From Mesonia ostreae (GTDB lineage: Bacteria > Bacteroidota > Bacteroidia > Flavobacteriales > Flavobacteriaceae): DNA of 64,000 nt. Positions 55,575 through 63,969 of the stretch are shown in pieces. The stretch is from the NCBI RefSeq assembly GCF_031845265.1, contig NZ_JAVRBG010000001.1, positions 355,676 to 419,675 of the forward strand, written 5' to 3'. The number at the start of each line of letters is the position of its first letter. Within the stretch, counting starts at the first letter, position 1. The notes under the pieces are model-generated. The model had not been told where the DNA came from and did not search any database. It was given only the letters and a program-made list of their open reading frames with translations. A program made the translations under genes and the position numbers.

Positions 55575-55877
55575 ATCGTTATTTTCTAGTAAAAAAACCA
55601 TTTTATGCGCTGATAGATCATAAAAGATAGTATTGAAATGGTATATTAAAATTAATGGCTCTAGTTTAAAAAAGCGATGTTTTCAAGTCCTCCGCTCAGG
55701 GTAGGGATTGGATGAGATGATAAATAGTATAACTCATCCTATCCCCAACCCCGTTCGAACGTTTCATCCGTGCGGGCCTTTCCAGAGGAAAAGGAATTTG
55801 AAAATTTCAAATTATCAATACGCTCTTAAATTACAACCAAAACAAACTAACACTCCAAAACTCAAAATTATACCTTT
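55575..55877. repeat. 303-base gap with long hairpin repeats
   Basis: No ORF. GGGTAGGGATTGGATGAG (55699-55716) can pair with the near-complement CTCATCCTATCCCCAACCCC (55733-55752); CGTTCGAACG at 55752-55761 is a perfect palindrome; and CCTTTCC-AGA-GGAAAAGG forms another hairpin near 55777-55794. The word ATCCTATCCCCAA also occurs at about 50260, next to a similar CTTTTC/GAAAAG hairpin. Confidence 0.7.
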
Positions 55878-56807
55878 ATGAAAATTGTGATGATAAGTCC
55901 AAATTATGATACCAGAGCTTGGGAAGATGCGCTTTGGAATGAAAATCCTGATTTAGAAATTGAAGTTTACCCAGAAGATACCGACCGAGAAAATACCGAT
56001 TTTGTATTGGCTTGGAATCCGCCTAAGGATGTGTTTGACAAATACCCCAATTTAAAGGTAGTCGCTTCTATGGGGGCGGGAATTAGACATATCACTAAAA
56101 ATAAATCGCTTAACGCGGAAGTAATTGTAACCAAGATTGAAGATGAACAACTCATTGAAGATTTGCAGTATTTTGTACTGACAAGCGTTTTAAACTATTG
56201 CAGAAATATTCCGCAGTATGTGCTGCAGCAACAACAAAAAAATTGGAATCGCGTTGCATACAAACAACCTAAAGAAACACGCATTGGCGTATTAGGTTTA
56301 GGAAATATAGGACTTCCCGTAGCTCAAATCTTAGCGAAAAATAACTTTAAGGTAAGTGGTTGGTCCAATTCAGAAAAAGAAATAGAAAGTATCAATACTT
56401 TTGCAGGTGAAGATGGCTTATCTGCATTTTTAAAAGATTTAGATGTGGTGGTTTGCTTACTTCCGTTAACCGATGATACTGAAGATATTTTAAACGAAGA
56501 TTTATTTTCCAAAATGCCCAAAGGTGCTTACCTCATCAATGTAGGACGAGGCGCGCATTTAAATGAAAGTGATTTGCTAGAAGCTCTAGAAACCGAACAA
56601 CTTAGCGGTGCCGCCTTAGACGTGTTTCAAGACGAGCCTTTACCAAAAGATCACCCTTTTTGGGAAAACGAAAAAATTACGATTACCCCCCATACAGCGA
56701 GTGTCACCAACCCCGCTTCGGTAGCGAATCAAATCACCGAAAATTACCTACGCCTAAAAGAAGGAAAAGAGTTAAAACATATTATTTCTAGGAAGAAGGG
56801 ATATTAA
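55878..56807 (+). CDS. 2-hydroxyacid dehydrogenase (GhrA-like glyoxylate/hydroxypyruvate reductase)
   Basis: 309 aa. NAD(P) loop GVLGLGNIGLPVAQILAK, then LPLTDDTEDILN, the catalytic Arg in INVGRGAHLNESDLLEALE, Glu in DVFQDEPLPKDHPFW, and His in TPHTASVTNP. The GhrA-type organisation is clear; the physiological substrate is inferred from family only. Confidence 0.9.
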   Translation: MKIVMISPNYDTRAWEDALWNENPDLEIEVYPEDTDRENTDFVLAWNPPKDVFDKYPNLKVVASMGAGIRHITKNKSLNAEVIVTKIEDEQLIEDLQYFVLTSVLNYCRNIPQYVLQQQQKNWNRVAYKQPKETRIGVLGLGNIGLPVAQILAKNNFKVSGWSNSEKEIESINTFAGEDGLSAFLKDLDVVVCLLPLTDDTEDILNEDLFSKMPKGAYLINVGRGAHLNESDLLEALETEQLSGAALDVFQDEPLPKDHPFWENEKITITPHTASVTNPASVANQITENYLRLKEGKELKHIISRKKGY

Positions 56808-56930
56808 TTATAAAAATAAAGTTAATTTTTAAGTGTTTATTTAATTTTTTAATATAATTTTAATATTCTAATTTAAAACCTCTTAATCATTAAAACACAA
56901 AACACAACAGCGCAATTGCGTAAGAACTAA
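56808..56930. other. Very AT-rich spacer
   Basis: Almost only A and T (runs such as AATTTTTTAATATAATTTTAATA) up to about 56885. From 56889 a frame ATT-AAA-ACA-CAA reads KTQNTTAQLRKN before TAA at 56928; it looks like the start of the next gene in a different frame and with ATT in place of ATG. Confidence 0.5.
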
Positions 56931-57129
56931 TTTTCTTTTTTTCTTAAGTTTCGCATTTCTCGCGCTTCTTTTTTCTTGCCAACAAGAACCGTTAGAATCT
57001 GATACTGAATTAAACTCTTCAGAAGATAACGAGTTAACTACCTTAAATCGAGAAAACACTATACTAGGCAAAAACGGTATAGATAATGGCACAATAGAGG
57101 AGAAACTTGATTACAAAAAAATCATTTAA
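56931..57129 (+). pseudogene. 5' part of a disrupted lipoprotein gene
   Basis: In one frame this reads FLFFLSFAFLALLFSC then QQEPLESDTELNSSEDNELT, a classic lipoprotein signal with lipobox LFSC (Cys codon 56977-56979), and runs to TAA at 57127-57129. No ATG, GTG or TTG precedes it in frame. The stop comes right after a run of seven As (tacAAAAAAAtc). One extra A would continue as DYKKNHLMQIAKVFAENREA, straight into the ORF at 57129. Confidence 0.7.
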
Positions 57130-58088
57130 TGCAAATTGCGAAAGTTTTTGCTGAAAACAGAGAAGCCATTTTTGAAGCGTTATCTGATACCATAAACAAT
57201 ACTCCAATAGAAAAATATCCTCTAAAACTAAGGATTAAAGATGCTTTTGATTTAGCTGGAATTAATTATACTGAAATACAAGGGTCTTTTAACGCTTTTC
57301 TGGGACTTGAAGGAGAAGATTGGCATCCAAGTATTACTTTGTATGAAAAATATACCCAAGTTATCAATAACAATTATACAGAAGCTCCTATTTATTTATT
57401 CCCTACCTACGATTTGACAAACAAAAAGGAATATGCTATAATTTATGAAGAAAATTCATCTCTTGATTTAATTCCTTCTCAGTATACTTCTGATGATATA
57501 GATGATGAGTTTGTAAGTAGAGTAGCTCCTTTTGAGTTTGGGATTATGGCATTTGATCCTTATGGAGGTTATAATGGCGGCATTCCTACAGGTAATACTT
57601 ACCAAAGTTTAAAGATTGGAGATATGAAGGTGAAGCAGCATAAGGAAGACTGGCATAGTGGAAGATCTGAAGTTCATTTTAAAGGTTACCGTATAATAGG
57701 TGGATTACCTACTAGCACAGGAGATTGTGGGGACTTTATCACAGCAAGTGATGATTGTTACAGTTATAATGGAAGACGTATAAAGAAAATTAAAAGAAGA
57801 AAAATTGGGCATACTTACAATGTAGATTACAATATGCACAGCTATCAAACAACGACTAACAATGATATAATTTTTTATGTAATTTTTGAAAGTGACCCAT
57901 GGCCAGCTGGAAGGAAAGTTCAAGACTTCAATCTTCCTGCGGGACATAAAAGAAATATTGAATATCGTTCTTGGCAGGATGAATATCATCATGCAGAAGT
58001 TTCTATGAACCCTAATAATGCTTATAACCTACCTTATGCACGCACTTATTCTGTAAACGTTTCTGGCATAGAATATAATCTAGATTAA
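57129..58088 (+). CDS. Main part of a probably frameshifted lipoprotein, unknown function
   Basis: 319 aa with no recognisable domain. The start region QIAKVFAENREAIFEALSDTINN resembles the segment that in many flavobacterial lipoproteins follows a short acidic spacer after the lipobox, and exactly such a spacer is encoded just upstream in another frame. Its ATG overlaps the upstream TAA by one base. Later features: FDPYGGYNGGIPTGN and CGDFITASDDCYSYNG with two Cys. Three bases before a damaged barrel gene. Confidence 0.75.
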   Translation: MQIAKVFAENREAIFEALSDTINNTPIEKYPLKLRIKDAFDLAGINYTEIQGSFNAFLGLEGEDWHPSITLYEKYTQVINNNYTEAPIYLFPTYDLTNKKEYAIIYEENSSLDLIPSQYTSDDIDDEFVSRVAPFEFGIMAFDPYGGYNGGIPTGNTYQSLKIGDMKVKQHKEDWHSGRSEVHFKGYRIIGGLPTSTGDCGDFITASDDCYSYNGRRIKKIKRRKIGHTYNVDYNMHSYQTTTNNDIIFYVIFESDPWPAGRKVQDFNLPAGHKRNIEYRSWQDEYHHAEVSMNPNNAYNLPYARTYSVNVSGIEYNLD

Positions 58089-58090
58089 GT

Positions 58091-58785
58091 ATGACTTTAA
58101 GACTCTTTATATCCTTGGTTTTTTTATTTAACTGCATTTATTGTTTTGCACAAGAAAAAACCCTAGAAGAAAAATCATTTATAGACCCAGAAAGAAAAGG
58201 GCATTTATTTTTACAAGCAGGACCAGAATATAGAATTACGCCATTACCTTATGGGGCTCCTCTTGATGAAGGTTTTCAATTTACAACTATTGTATTGATG
58301 ACCAAAATGATGGTTTTGCTTTTAATTATACTTTAGATTATTTTATTACGCAAAATCTAAATGTAGGCTTTAGCCATAGCTTTAGATACACCTATCTTTT
58401 TACAGACAATTACCATCCCAATGATTTTGGGACTATAAAGGGAAATTATGGTTTAATGATGGATTTTCATTTTTACCTTGATTATCATGTAAAAGTGTTC
58501 AATAATGCTGAACTTTTTGCACGACTAGGAGTTTCTTTGATGAACAGAAGTGCTCACTATACTTATAAAGAATCAGTTTATAATGATAGTAATGAGCTCA
58601 TAGGCTATTTTACTTCTCCTTTGTATTCACATTATACTGCCACAAATTATGCCTTAGGTTATAAAAAAGGAAAAATAGAACTCATGCTAGGGGTTTATAC
58701 GACTAATAGTACAGCTTACTTCACAAAAAGTGAACGCTTTACCGTACCCTATATAAAACTCAATTTTAATTTATTTAAGTTTTAA
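58091..58785 (+). pseudogene. Frameshifted outer-membrane barrel protein
   Basis: The first frame encodes a signal peptide (MTLRLFISLVFLFNCIYCFAQ) and mature sequence up to GFQFTTIV, then ends at 58336 after VLMTKMMVLLLIIL. Shifting by one base at about 58295 gives DDQNDGFAFNYTLDYFITQN and continues without stops to 58785 (end YIKLNFNLFKF, a barrel-type C-terminus). One missing base, probably a T in GTATTGATGAC, explains it. The intact product would be about 231 aa. Confidence 0.85.
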
Positions 58786-58807
58786 AGAATTGAGTTTAGT
58801 CAACCTG

Positions 58808-58840
58808 AAAGCCCTCTATAAATAAATAGAGGGCTTTTTT
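58808..58840 (+). terminator. Rho-independent terminator after the barrel gene
   Basis: AAAGCCCTCTAT (58808-58819) pairs perfectly with ATAGAGGGCTTT (58826-58837) around AAATAA, followed by Ts. Confidence 0.92.
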
Positions 58841-58918
58841 TATTAATAAAAAGCCAAAGGCATCAACTAATTTATTCTTTTATGTATTTTTAGTAGTTCA
58901 CAATAAGACAAACGCAAG

Positions 58919-60679
58919 ATGATGCTCTATATTACCATTGGGATTATTGCGATTGGTATTTTTCTATTTGTAAAAGATTATTTTACCATAGATACTACCT
59001 CTATTCTTATCATGTCTCTATTTATTATTTCTGGAGTTTTAAGTCCGGAGGAAGGATTTGCGGGGTTTAATCACCCAGCCACCATCACCTTGGGTTGTAT
59101 GTTTGTGATTAGCGCTGCCATTTTTAAAACAGGATTAATCGATGGATTGAGCAGTAAAATTATTCGAATAGCGAAGCTCAATTATGTAGCTGCATTAATG
59201 GTGTTTTGTGTTACTGCAGCAGTATTTTCAGCATTTATTAACGATACGGCGGTGGTGGCGATTCTTATTCCAATGGCTTTGTTGGTATGTAGAGAAACAG
59301 GAATAGCTCCGTCTAGATTATTGATTCCCATTTCTTTTTCGGCTTTATTTGGCGGCACGTGTACACTTATAGGAACTTCCACCAACATTTTAGTAAGTAG
59401 TTACGCCAAAGAAAGCGGTTTAGAACCCTTCGGGATGTTTGAATTTTCATTGGCAGCTTTATGCCTATCGGTTATTGGAATGGTTTATATGTTTTTTGTC
59501 GCGCCTATTTTACTTCCGAAGAGAGAATCTAAAGAATTATTGCTTAAAGCAGAAGCCGAAAAATACATCGCTGAAATTGAGCTTAAAGAAATTAATGATG
59601 ATGTAGATGTAAGCATCGCAAAATCCCGATTGGTAAGAAAGTTTGATGCACAAATTTTAAGCATTAAACGCAAGCATACTTTAATGTATGAGATCAATGC
59701 AGAGACGGTGCTTCGCCAAGACGACAAAATCAAAATTTTAATTGATCCGGCTAATTTGGCAAAGCTCCAAGAAATTGAAAGTTATCATCTTATTGGAGAT
59801 CAAAGTATTTTGGATGATCACCACGAAAAGAAAATCTATGAAGTTTTAATACCCTACGGATCTGTTTTGGCAGGGAAAAATTTAAAAAAACTCAACTTTA
59901 GAAATCAGTATTACGCTTCAGTTTTAGCCATAAGACAGCGCAAGGAAATTATTACCAATGATGTATCGCACATTCAATTAAAAGAGGGAGATTTATTATT
60001 ATTATTCGCGTCTACTAAAAGTCTAAATGTGCTTACCGCAGAAAAATTAATGATTACTTTATCAGAATATCAAGGAGCTCGCTTCAGTTTAAAAAGAGCT
60101 ATCCCAACCTTATTGATTTTGATTGGGGTTATTTTGGCTGCTGCACTCAACATCACGTCTATTTTGATGAGTGCTTTGGTAGGAAGTTTGCTTATTGTAA
60201 CCACCACGCTGATGTCGCCAAAAGAAGCTTATGAAGCCATAGAGTGGAAAGTGATTTTTATGATGGCGGGTGTTTTGTCTATGGGAAAAGCTTTAGAAAA
60301 AACGGGAGGTTCTGATATTATTTCGGACTATATTTACCAAAGTTTAGGTAGTTTAGATCCTAGAATTACGTTAAGTACTATTTTTTTAGTTACTTTCCTA
60401 TCTACCAATGTATTGTCGAGCAAAGCTGCGGCGGCATTAATGACACCCATTGTAATTAGTTTGGCTGGGGCGATGCAATTAAGCGAAAAACCATTTTTAA
60501 TTGCTGTCATGTTTGCGTGTTCTTTAACTTTTATGACTCCTGTGAGCTATCCCACCAACACCATGGTTTATGCTCCCGGTAATTATAAATTTAATGATTT
60601 TTTAAAAATTGGAACCCCGCTTAATTTTATTATTTGGATCGCTGCTTCCTTTATAATTCCATTTTTTTTCCCATTTTAA
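58919..60679 (+). CDS. SLC13-family permease with central TrkA-C domain(s)
   Basis: 586 aa. Two halves of hydrophobic spans flank a soluble central part (about 205-385) with TrkA-C-like features (DDKIKILIDPANLAKLQEIE ... GSVLAGKNLKKLNFR). Conserved half-repeats: FINDTAVVAILIPMALL and GTCTLIGTSTNILVSSY in the first, TFLSTNVLSSKAAAALMTPI and FMTPVSYPTNTMVYAPG in the second. Likely a Na+-coupled anion (dicarboxylate or sulfate) transporter; substrate not determinable. First gene of the plus-strand run to 63458. Confidence 0.92.
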   Translation: MMLYITIGIIAIGIFLFVKDYFTIDTTSILIMSLFIISGVLSPEEGFAGFNHPATITLGCMFVISAAIFKTGLIDGLSSKIIRIAKLNYVAALMVFCVTAAVFSAFINDTAVVAILIPMALLVCRETGIAPSRLLIPISFSALFGGTCTLIGTSTNILVSSYAKESGLEPFGMFEFSLAALCLSVIGMVYMFFVAPILLPKRESKELLLKAEAEKYIAEIELKEINDDVDVSIAKSRLVRKFDAQILSIKRKHTLMYEINAETVLRQDDKIKILIDPANLAKLQEIESYHLIGDQSILDDHHEKKIYEVLIPYGSVLAGKNLKKLNFRNQYYASVLAIRQRKEIITNDVSHIQLKEGDLLLLFASTKSLNVLTAEKLMITLSEYQGARFSLKRAIPTLLILIGVILAAALNITSILMSALVGSLLIVTTTLMSPKEAYEAIEWKVIFMMAGVLSMGKALEKTGGSDIISDYIYQSLGSLDPRITLSTIFLVTFLSTNVLSSKAAAALMTPIVISLAGAMQLSEKPFLIAVMFACSLTFMTPVSYPTNTMVYAPGNYKFNDFLKIGTPLNFIIWIAASFIIPFFFPF

Positions 60680-60682
60680 ACT

Positions 60683-61003
60683 ATGAAAAGAGTAAAATTA
60701 CATAATCCTTTTAAACCTAGAATCACCAATGAGAAGAACCTTAGGGAGCATTTGGCTCTAGAGCGAACCAAACTTGCTAACGAAAGAACTTTATTGGCAT
60801 ACATTCGTGCTTCCTTATATCTACTTGTGGGCGGAACTGCTTTATTGCAATTAGAAAACCAAGAAAACATGCACATTATTGGTTATCTCGCACTTTTTAT
60901 ATGCGTATTGTTTATCGTTATTGGGATTGGTAGATACATCGTCTTAGAAAAACGACTTAAAGATCTTTTACTACCAGATGAAGATGATATTGAAAAACCA
61001 TAA
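60683..61003 (+). CDS. DUF202 (YidH-type) membrane protein
   Basis: 106 aa. The segment LREHLALERTKLANERTLLAYIRASL (charged helix ending in the first span, read in order) is the DUF202 hallmark, followed by a second hydrophobic hairpin (HIIGYLALFICVLFIVIGIGRY). Function unknown. Three bases after the permease stop. Confidence 0.9.
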   Translation: MKRVKLHNPFKPRITNEKNLREHLALERTKLANERTLLAYIRASLYLLVGGTALLQLENQENMHIIGYLALFICVLFIVIGIGRYIVLEKRLKDLLLPDEDDIEKP

Positions 61004-61008
61004 AGCTC

Positions 61009-61353
61009 ATGTTACAACATGCTGTACATTACGCTTTTCACTTTTTGGTTATAGGAATTATCGCATATATCTTTGATAAAAAAAATTGGAAAAAATACTA
61101 CTTGGTTTTGTTGGCTACTATGCTTATAGATGTAGACCATCTTTGGGCAAAGCCTATTTTTGATCCAGATCGTTGTTCCATCAATTTTCATACATTTCAT
61201 ACCTATATTGCCGCAGCTATTTATTTGGTTTTCTTACTCATAATCAAAAACAAAGTTCTTAAAGTATTCTTTTTTGGTCTTCTATTTCATTTATTTACCG
61301 ATGCTATCGACTGTTTATGGTCCAATTCTTGGGAGTTATCGGTTTTATTGTAA
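61009..61353 (+). CDS. DUF6122-like small membrane protein
   Basis: 114 aa with about four hydrophobic segments and conserved His/Asp residues at membrane edges: HAVHYAFHF, IDVDHLWAKPIFDPDRC, NFHTFHTY, HLFTDAIDCLW. The His and Asp pattern resembles the metal-dependent membrane hydrolase YbcI/DUF457 group, but that is inference. Five bases after the DUF202 gene. Confidence 0.85.
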   Translation: MLQHAVHYAFHFLVIGIIAYIFDKKNWKKYYLVLLATMLIDVDHLWAKPIFDPDRCSINFHTFHTYIAAAIYLVFLLIIKNKVLKVFFFGLLFHLFTDAIDCLWSNSWELSVLL

Positions 61354-61362
61354 CTTTAAGCT

Positions 61363-62142
61363 ATGCTATTAAAATTCTCTTTTGTCCTTTTTCTGATGTG
61401 TTCTGTTTCGCAGAGCAAAGCCCAAGCACTTACTGCTCAAATTATTTCTGAAACTCCTTTAACTGCGGAAAAGTTTATAGGCGTTGATGAATATGGAAAC
61501 ACCTATCAACAGACAAAAAACATCTTATATAAGCTTGAAAAAGAAAAGAAATTTCAGTTTAGTGATCTTCAATTAGGGAAAATTACTTCCGTAGATATCA
61601 TAAACCCATTACGAATTACTTTATTCTATCGCGATATGAATACCGTAATCATTTTAGACAATCGTTTAAACGAAATTACCCGAGTTAATTTTAACAACCT
61701 GCCTAACTTTAGAACCGTTCTTTTTGCAACCACGGCCAAAAATAACAGCATTTGGATTTTCAATACAGATTTGCAGCAATTAGAACTCTATGATTATCAA
61801 AACCAAAAAATTCAAAGTCATTCGCAGCCTTTTAATACCCAGGTTTATAATTTAAAAAGCAATTTTAACTTTGCTTGGGTGCAATTAGAGAATAGCATAG
61901 AGATGTATAATGTATATGGGAGTTTTATTAAAGAATTTGAAATCTCCCCATCCACAGCGTTTCAGGTAAGTGACCAAAAGATGATTACAAAAAATGAAAA
62001 CGGTTTTCAGTTTTTAAAAGCGATGCAAGGAAAATTCTTAGACCTGAAAATTTCTGAAAATGACGTCAAAGAATTTTACTTAAATAACGAAAACCTTTAT
62101 ATTTACAACGGTAAAGACGTAAAGCATTACCTAATCCACTGA
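61363..62142 (+). CDS. Exported protein of unknown function, possible beta-propeller
   Basis: 259 aa with a signal peptide ending SKAQA. Repeated strand units such as DEYGNTYQQTKNILYKL, NSIWIFNTDLQQLELYDY and NLYIYNGKDVKHYLI suggest a propeller. No catalytic motif seen. Lies inside the run between DUF6122 and the deoxynucleoside kinase. Confidence 0.78.
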   Translation: MLLKFSFVLFLMCSVSQSKAQALTAQIISETPLTAEKFIGVDEYGNTYQQTKNILYKLEKEKKFQFSDLQLGKITSVDIINPLRITLFYRDMNTVIILDNRLNEITRVNFNNLPNFRTVLFATTAKNNSIWIFNTDLQQLELYDYQNQKIQSHSQPFNTQVYNLKSNFNFAWVQLENSIEMYNVYGSFIKEFEISPSTAFQVSDQKMITKNENGFQFLKAMQGKFLDLKISENDVKEFYLNNENLYIYNGKDVKHYLIH

Positions 62143-62156
62143 TCAAAATAAATCTT

Positions 62157-62771
62157 ATGCATGTAGCTATTGCCGGAAATATAGGAGCCGGAAAAACAAC
62201 CTTAACCAAACTTTTGGCCAAACATTATACATGGGAACCTCAATTTGAGGATGTACTCGAAAATCCTTATTTAGAGGATTTTTACAATAATATGGAGCGT
62301 TGGTCTTTTAACCTTCAGGTTTATTTTTTAAACTCTAGGTTTCGGCAAATTCTAGAAATCCGCGACAGCGGAAAAAACATCATTCAAGATCGTACCATTT
62401 ACGAAGACGCTTTTATATTTGCACCCAACTTGCATGCTATGGGACTTATGTCTAATAGAGATTTTAAAAACTACTCGTCTCTTTTTGATTTGATGGAAAG
62501 CGTTACTACAGGTCCCGATTTATTGATTTATCTTAGAAGTAGCATTCCCAATTTGGTAGCTCAAATACATAGTCGAGGCAGAGATTATGAAAACACTATT
62601 TCTATTGATTATTTAAGCAGACTTAACGAGCGTTATGAAGCTTGGATAGCCACGTATAACAAAGGGAATTTATTAATTATTGATGTAGATAATATTAACT
62701 TTGTGGATGACCCAGAAGATTTGGGAGAGATTATTAACAAAATTGACGCTCAAATAAACGGACTATTTTAA
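62157..62771 (+). CDS. Deoxynucleoside kinase
   Basis: 204 aa deoxyribonucleoside salvage kinase. P-loop GNIGAGKTT at 7-15, substrate-site Glu/Trp region EPQFEDVLENPYLEDFY and WSFNLQVYFL, and the DRTIYED motif (DR and E). LID arginines in IHSRGRDYE. Base specificity (dA/dG versus dC) is not clear. Confidence 0.93.
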   Translation: MHVAIAGNIGAGKTTLTKLLAKHYTWEPQFEDVLENPYLEDFYNNMERWSFNLQVYFLNSRFRQILEIRDSGKNIIQDRTIYEDAFIFAPNLHAMGLMSNRDFKNYSSLFDLMESVTTGPDLLIYLRSSIPNLVAQIHSRGRDYENTISIDYLSRLNERYEAWIATYNKGNLLIIDVDNINFVDDPEDLGEIINKIDAQINGLF

Positions 62772-62783
62772 AAAATTTTAAAG

Positions 62784-63458
62784 ATGGAATCAACAAAATT
62801 AAAGAGACCCAAACATAAAGGATCACCAAAATTATTTGATAACCCTATTTTGGAGAAGTTAACGCATACGCATATTTCTATGCCCCTTATCATATTTTCG
62901 GTCATTGCGGCTGCTCTTGTGTATTACGGAATTTTTGAAAAAGGATTTTCAACACCTTCCATGATTTTACTGTTTTTTGGAGGTTTATTATTCTTCACCT
63001 TAATGGAGTATATTATGCACCGTTATTTATACCATATCCCAGCTACATCTGAGCGTAAAAGAAAAATTTCTTACACCATGCACGGGGTTCATCACGATTA
63101 TCCAAAAGACAAGTCTAGATTGGCAATGCCACCCTTATTGAGCTTAATTGTAGCTAGCGTATTCTTTATCATATATCGCGCAATTTTAGGGGAATATGCC
63201 TTTGGATTCTTAGCTGGCTTTCTTATGGGCTATGCGGGTTATTTGGCGGTACACTACTCCGTTCACGCCTTTAGAGTACCTAATAATTTCTTGAAGATTT
63301 TGTGGCATCACCACAGCATTCATCACTATAGAGAATCTGACAGAGCTTTTGGGGTTTCTTCTCCGTTTTGGGATGTAATTTTTAGCACTATGCCTAGAAA
63401 AGACGCTAAAAATAAACGTCAAGAAACCAATGTGTTTATTGATCCAGAAAAAGCTTAG
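62784..63458 (+). CDS. Fatty acid hydroxylase / sterol desaturase superfamily protein
   Basis: 224 aa membrane di-iron enzyme. Four hydrophobic segments and a full histidine set: HRYLYH, HGVHHDYP, HYSVHAF and HHHSIHHY. The length and motif order fit the FA2H-like bacterial group that hydroxylates fatty acyl chains; sphingolipid or hydroxy-fatty-acid modification is plausible. Thirteen bases after the kinase gene; last gene of the run. Confidence 0.9.
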   Translation: MESTKLKRPKHKGSPKLFDNPILEKLTHTHISMPLIIFSVIAAALVYYGIFEKGFSTPSMILLFFGGLLFFTLMEYIMHRYLYHIPATSERKRKISYTMHGVHHDYPKDKSRLAMPPLLSLIVASVFFIIYRAILGEYAFGFLAGFLMGYAGYLAVHYSVHAFRVPNNFLKILWHHHSIHHYRESDRAFGVSSPFWDVIFSTMPRKDAKNKRQETNVFIDPEKA

Positions 63459-63765
63459 TATAGATAAGTAGTTTTTAAACTAAAACTTTTCAAAAAGATC
63501 AGAAGATTAAATTCTTCTCTGGTTTTTAATAAAGCTGGTGATAATCATTAAACGTTTGTCTAGCCAGAAAGACCAGAAATAAACGTCTTTTTAATCGCTT
63601 GCCTAGCGATGGAGAGAATTGGATTTTTTATCCATTATTTATTATGAGGAAGGCTTGATTACATATACAAAGGAGTTGAATAGAGATTTTATCCTACGCA
63701 TATTTATGTTAAAAGTGTATGTTTGAGTTGATGTAATGAGTTGTGCGTAACCATAAAAAAAACCT
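63459..63765. other. 307-base gap with hairpins
   Basis: No ORF of note. AGAAGA-TTAAA-TTCTTCT near 63500-63519, followed by CTGGTTTTTAA, is a weak candidate terminator for the upstream run; ATCGCT-TGCC-TAGCGAT near 63595-63611 is another stem. Nothing else recognised. Confidence 0.45.
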
Positions 63766-63969
63766 ATGAACAAGAATTTAACATTATTCATTTTATTAGT
63801 ATTTAGTATCCAATCAACATTTGCGACCGATTTGGATGACGGAATTATCGAATTGGGGAAAATTTATAGGAGTTTTGTTTTTCGAAATAATCCGACAGAA
63901 CTTACATTTCAAAAATTGAACGAAATAAACTACCTCGGGGCAAGCCCACGAGGTATTAAAATAATTTGA
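63766..63969 (+). CDS. Short secreted ORF, probably truncated by a REP-like hairpin
   Basis: 67 aa with a signal peptide (MNKNLTLFILLVFSIQSTFA) and about 35 further residues (TDLDDGIIELGKIYRSFVF). The final NYLGASPRGIKII is encoded by the hairpin element at 63931-63955. No family recognised. The 5' part looks like a real exported protein; the end is probably foreign. Confidence 0.45.
   Translation: MNKNLTLFILLVFSIQSTFATDLDDGIIELGKIYRSFVFRNNPTELTFQKLNEINYLGASPRGIKII
63931..63955. repeat. REP-like perfect-stem hairpin
   Basis: TACCTCGGGGC (63931-63941) pairs with GCCCACGAGGTA (63944-63955) with one bulged A and a two-base loop. Such GC-rich hairpins in an AT-rich genome resemble the ends of IS200/IS605-type or REP elements; no transposase is visible before the window ends. 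Confidence 0.65.

Noticed and set aside
56889..58088. Programmed -1 ribosomal frameshift at the A7 run
   Set aside because: The zero-frame reads TAC AAA AAA ATC, so the P-site slip would be from AAA to CAA, which is not a good slippery heptamer; transcriptional slippage or mutation is more likely.
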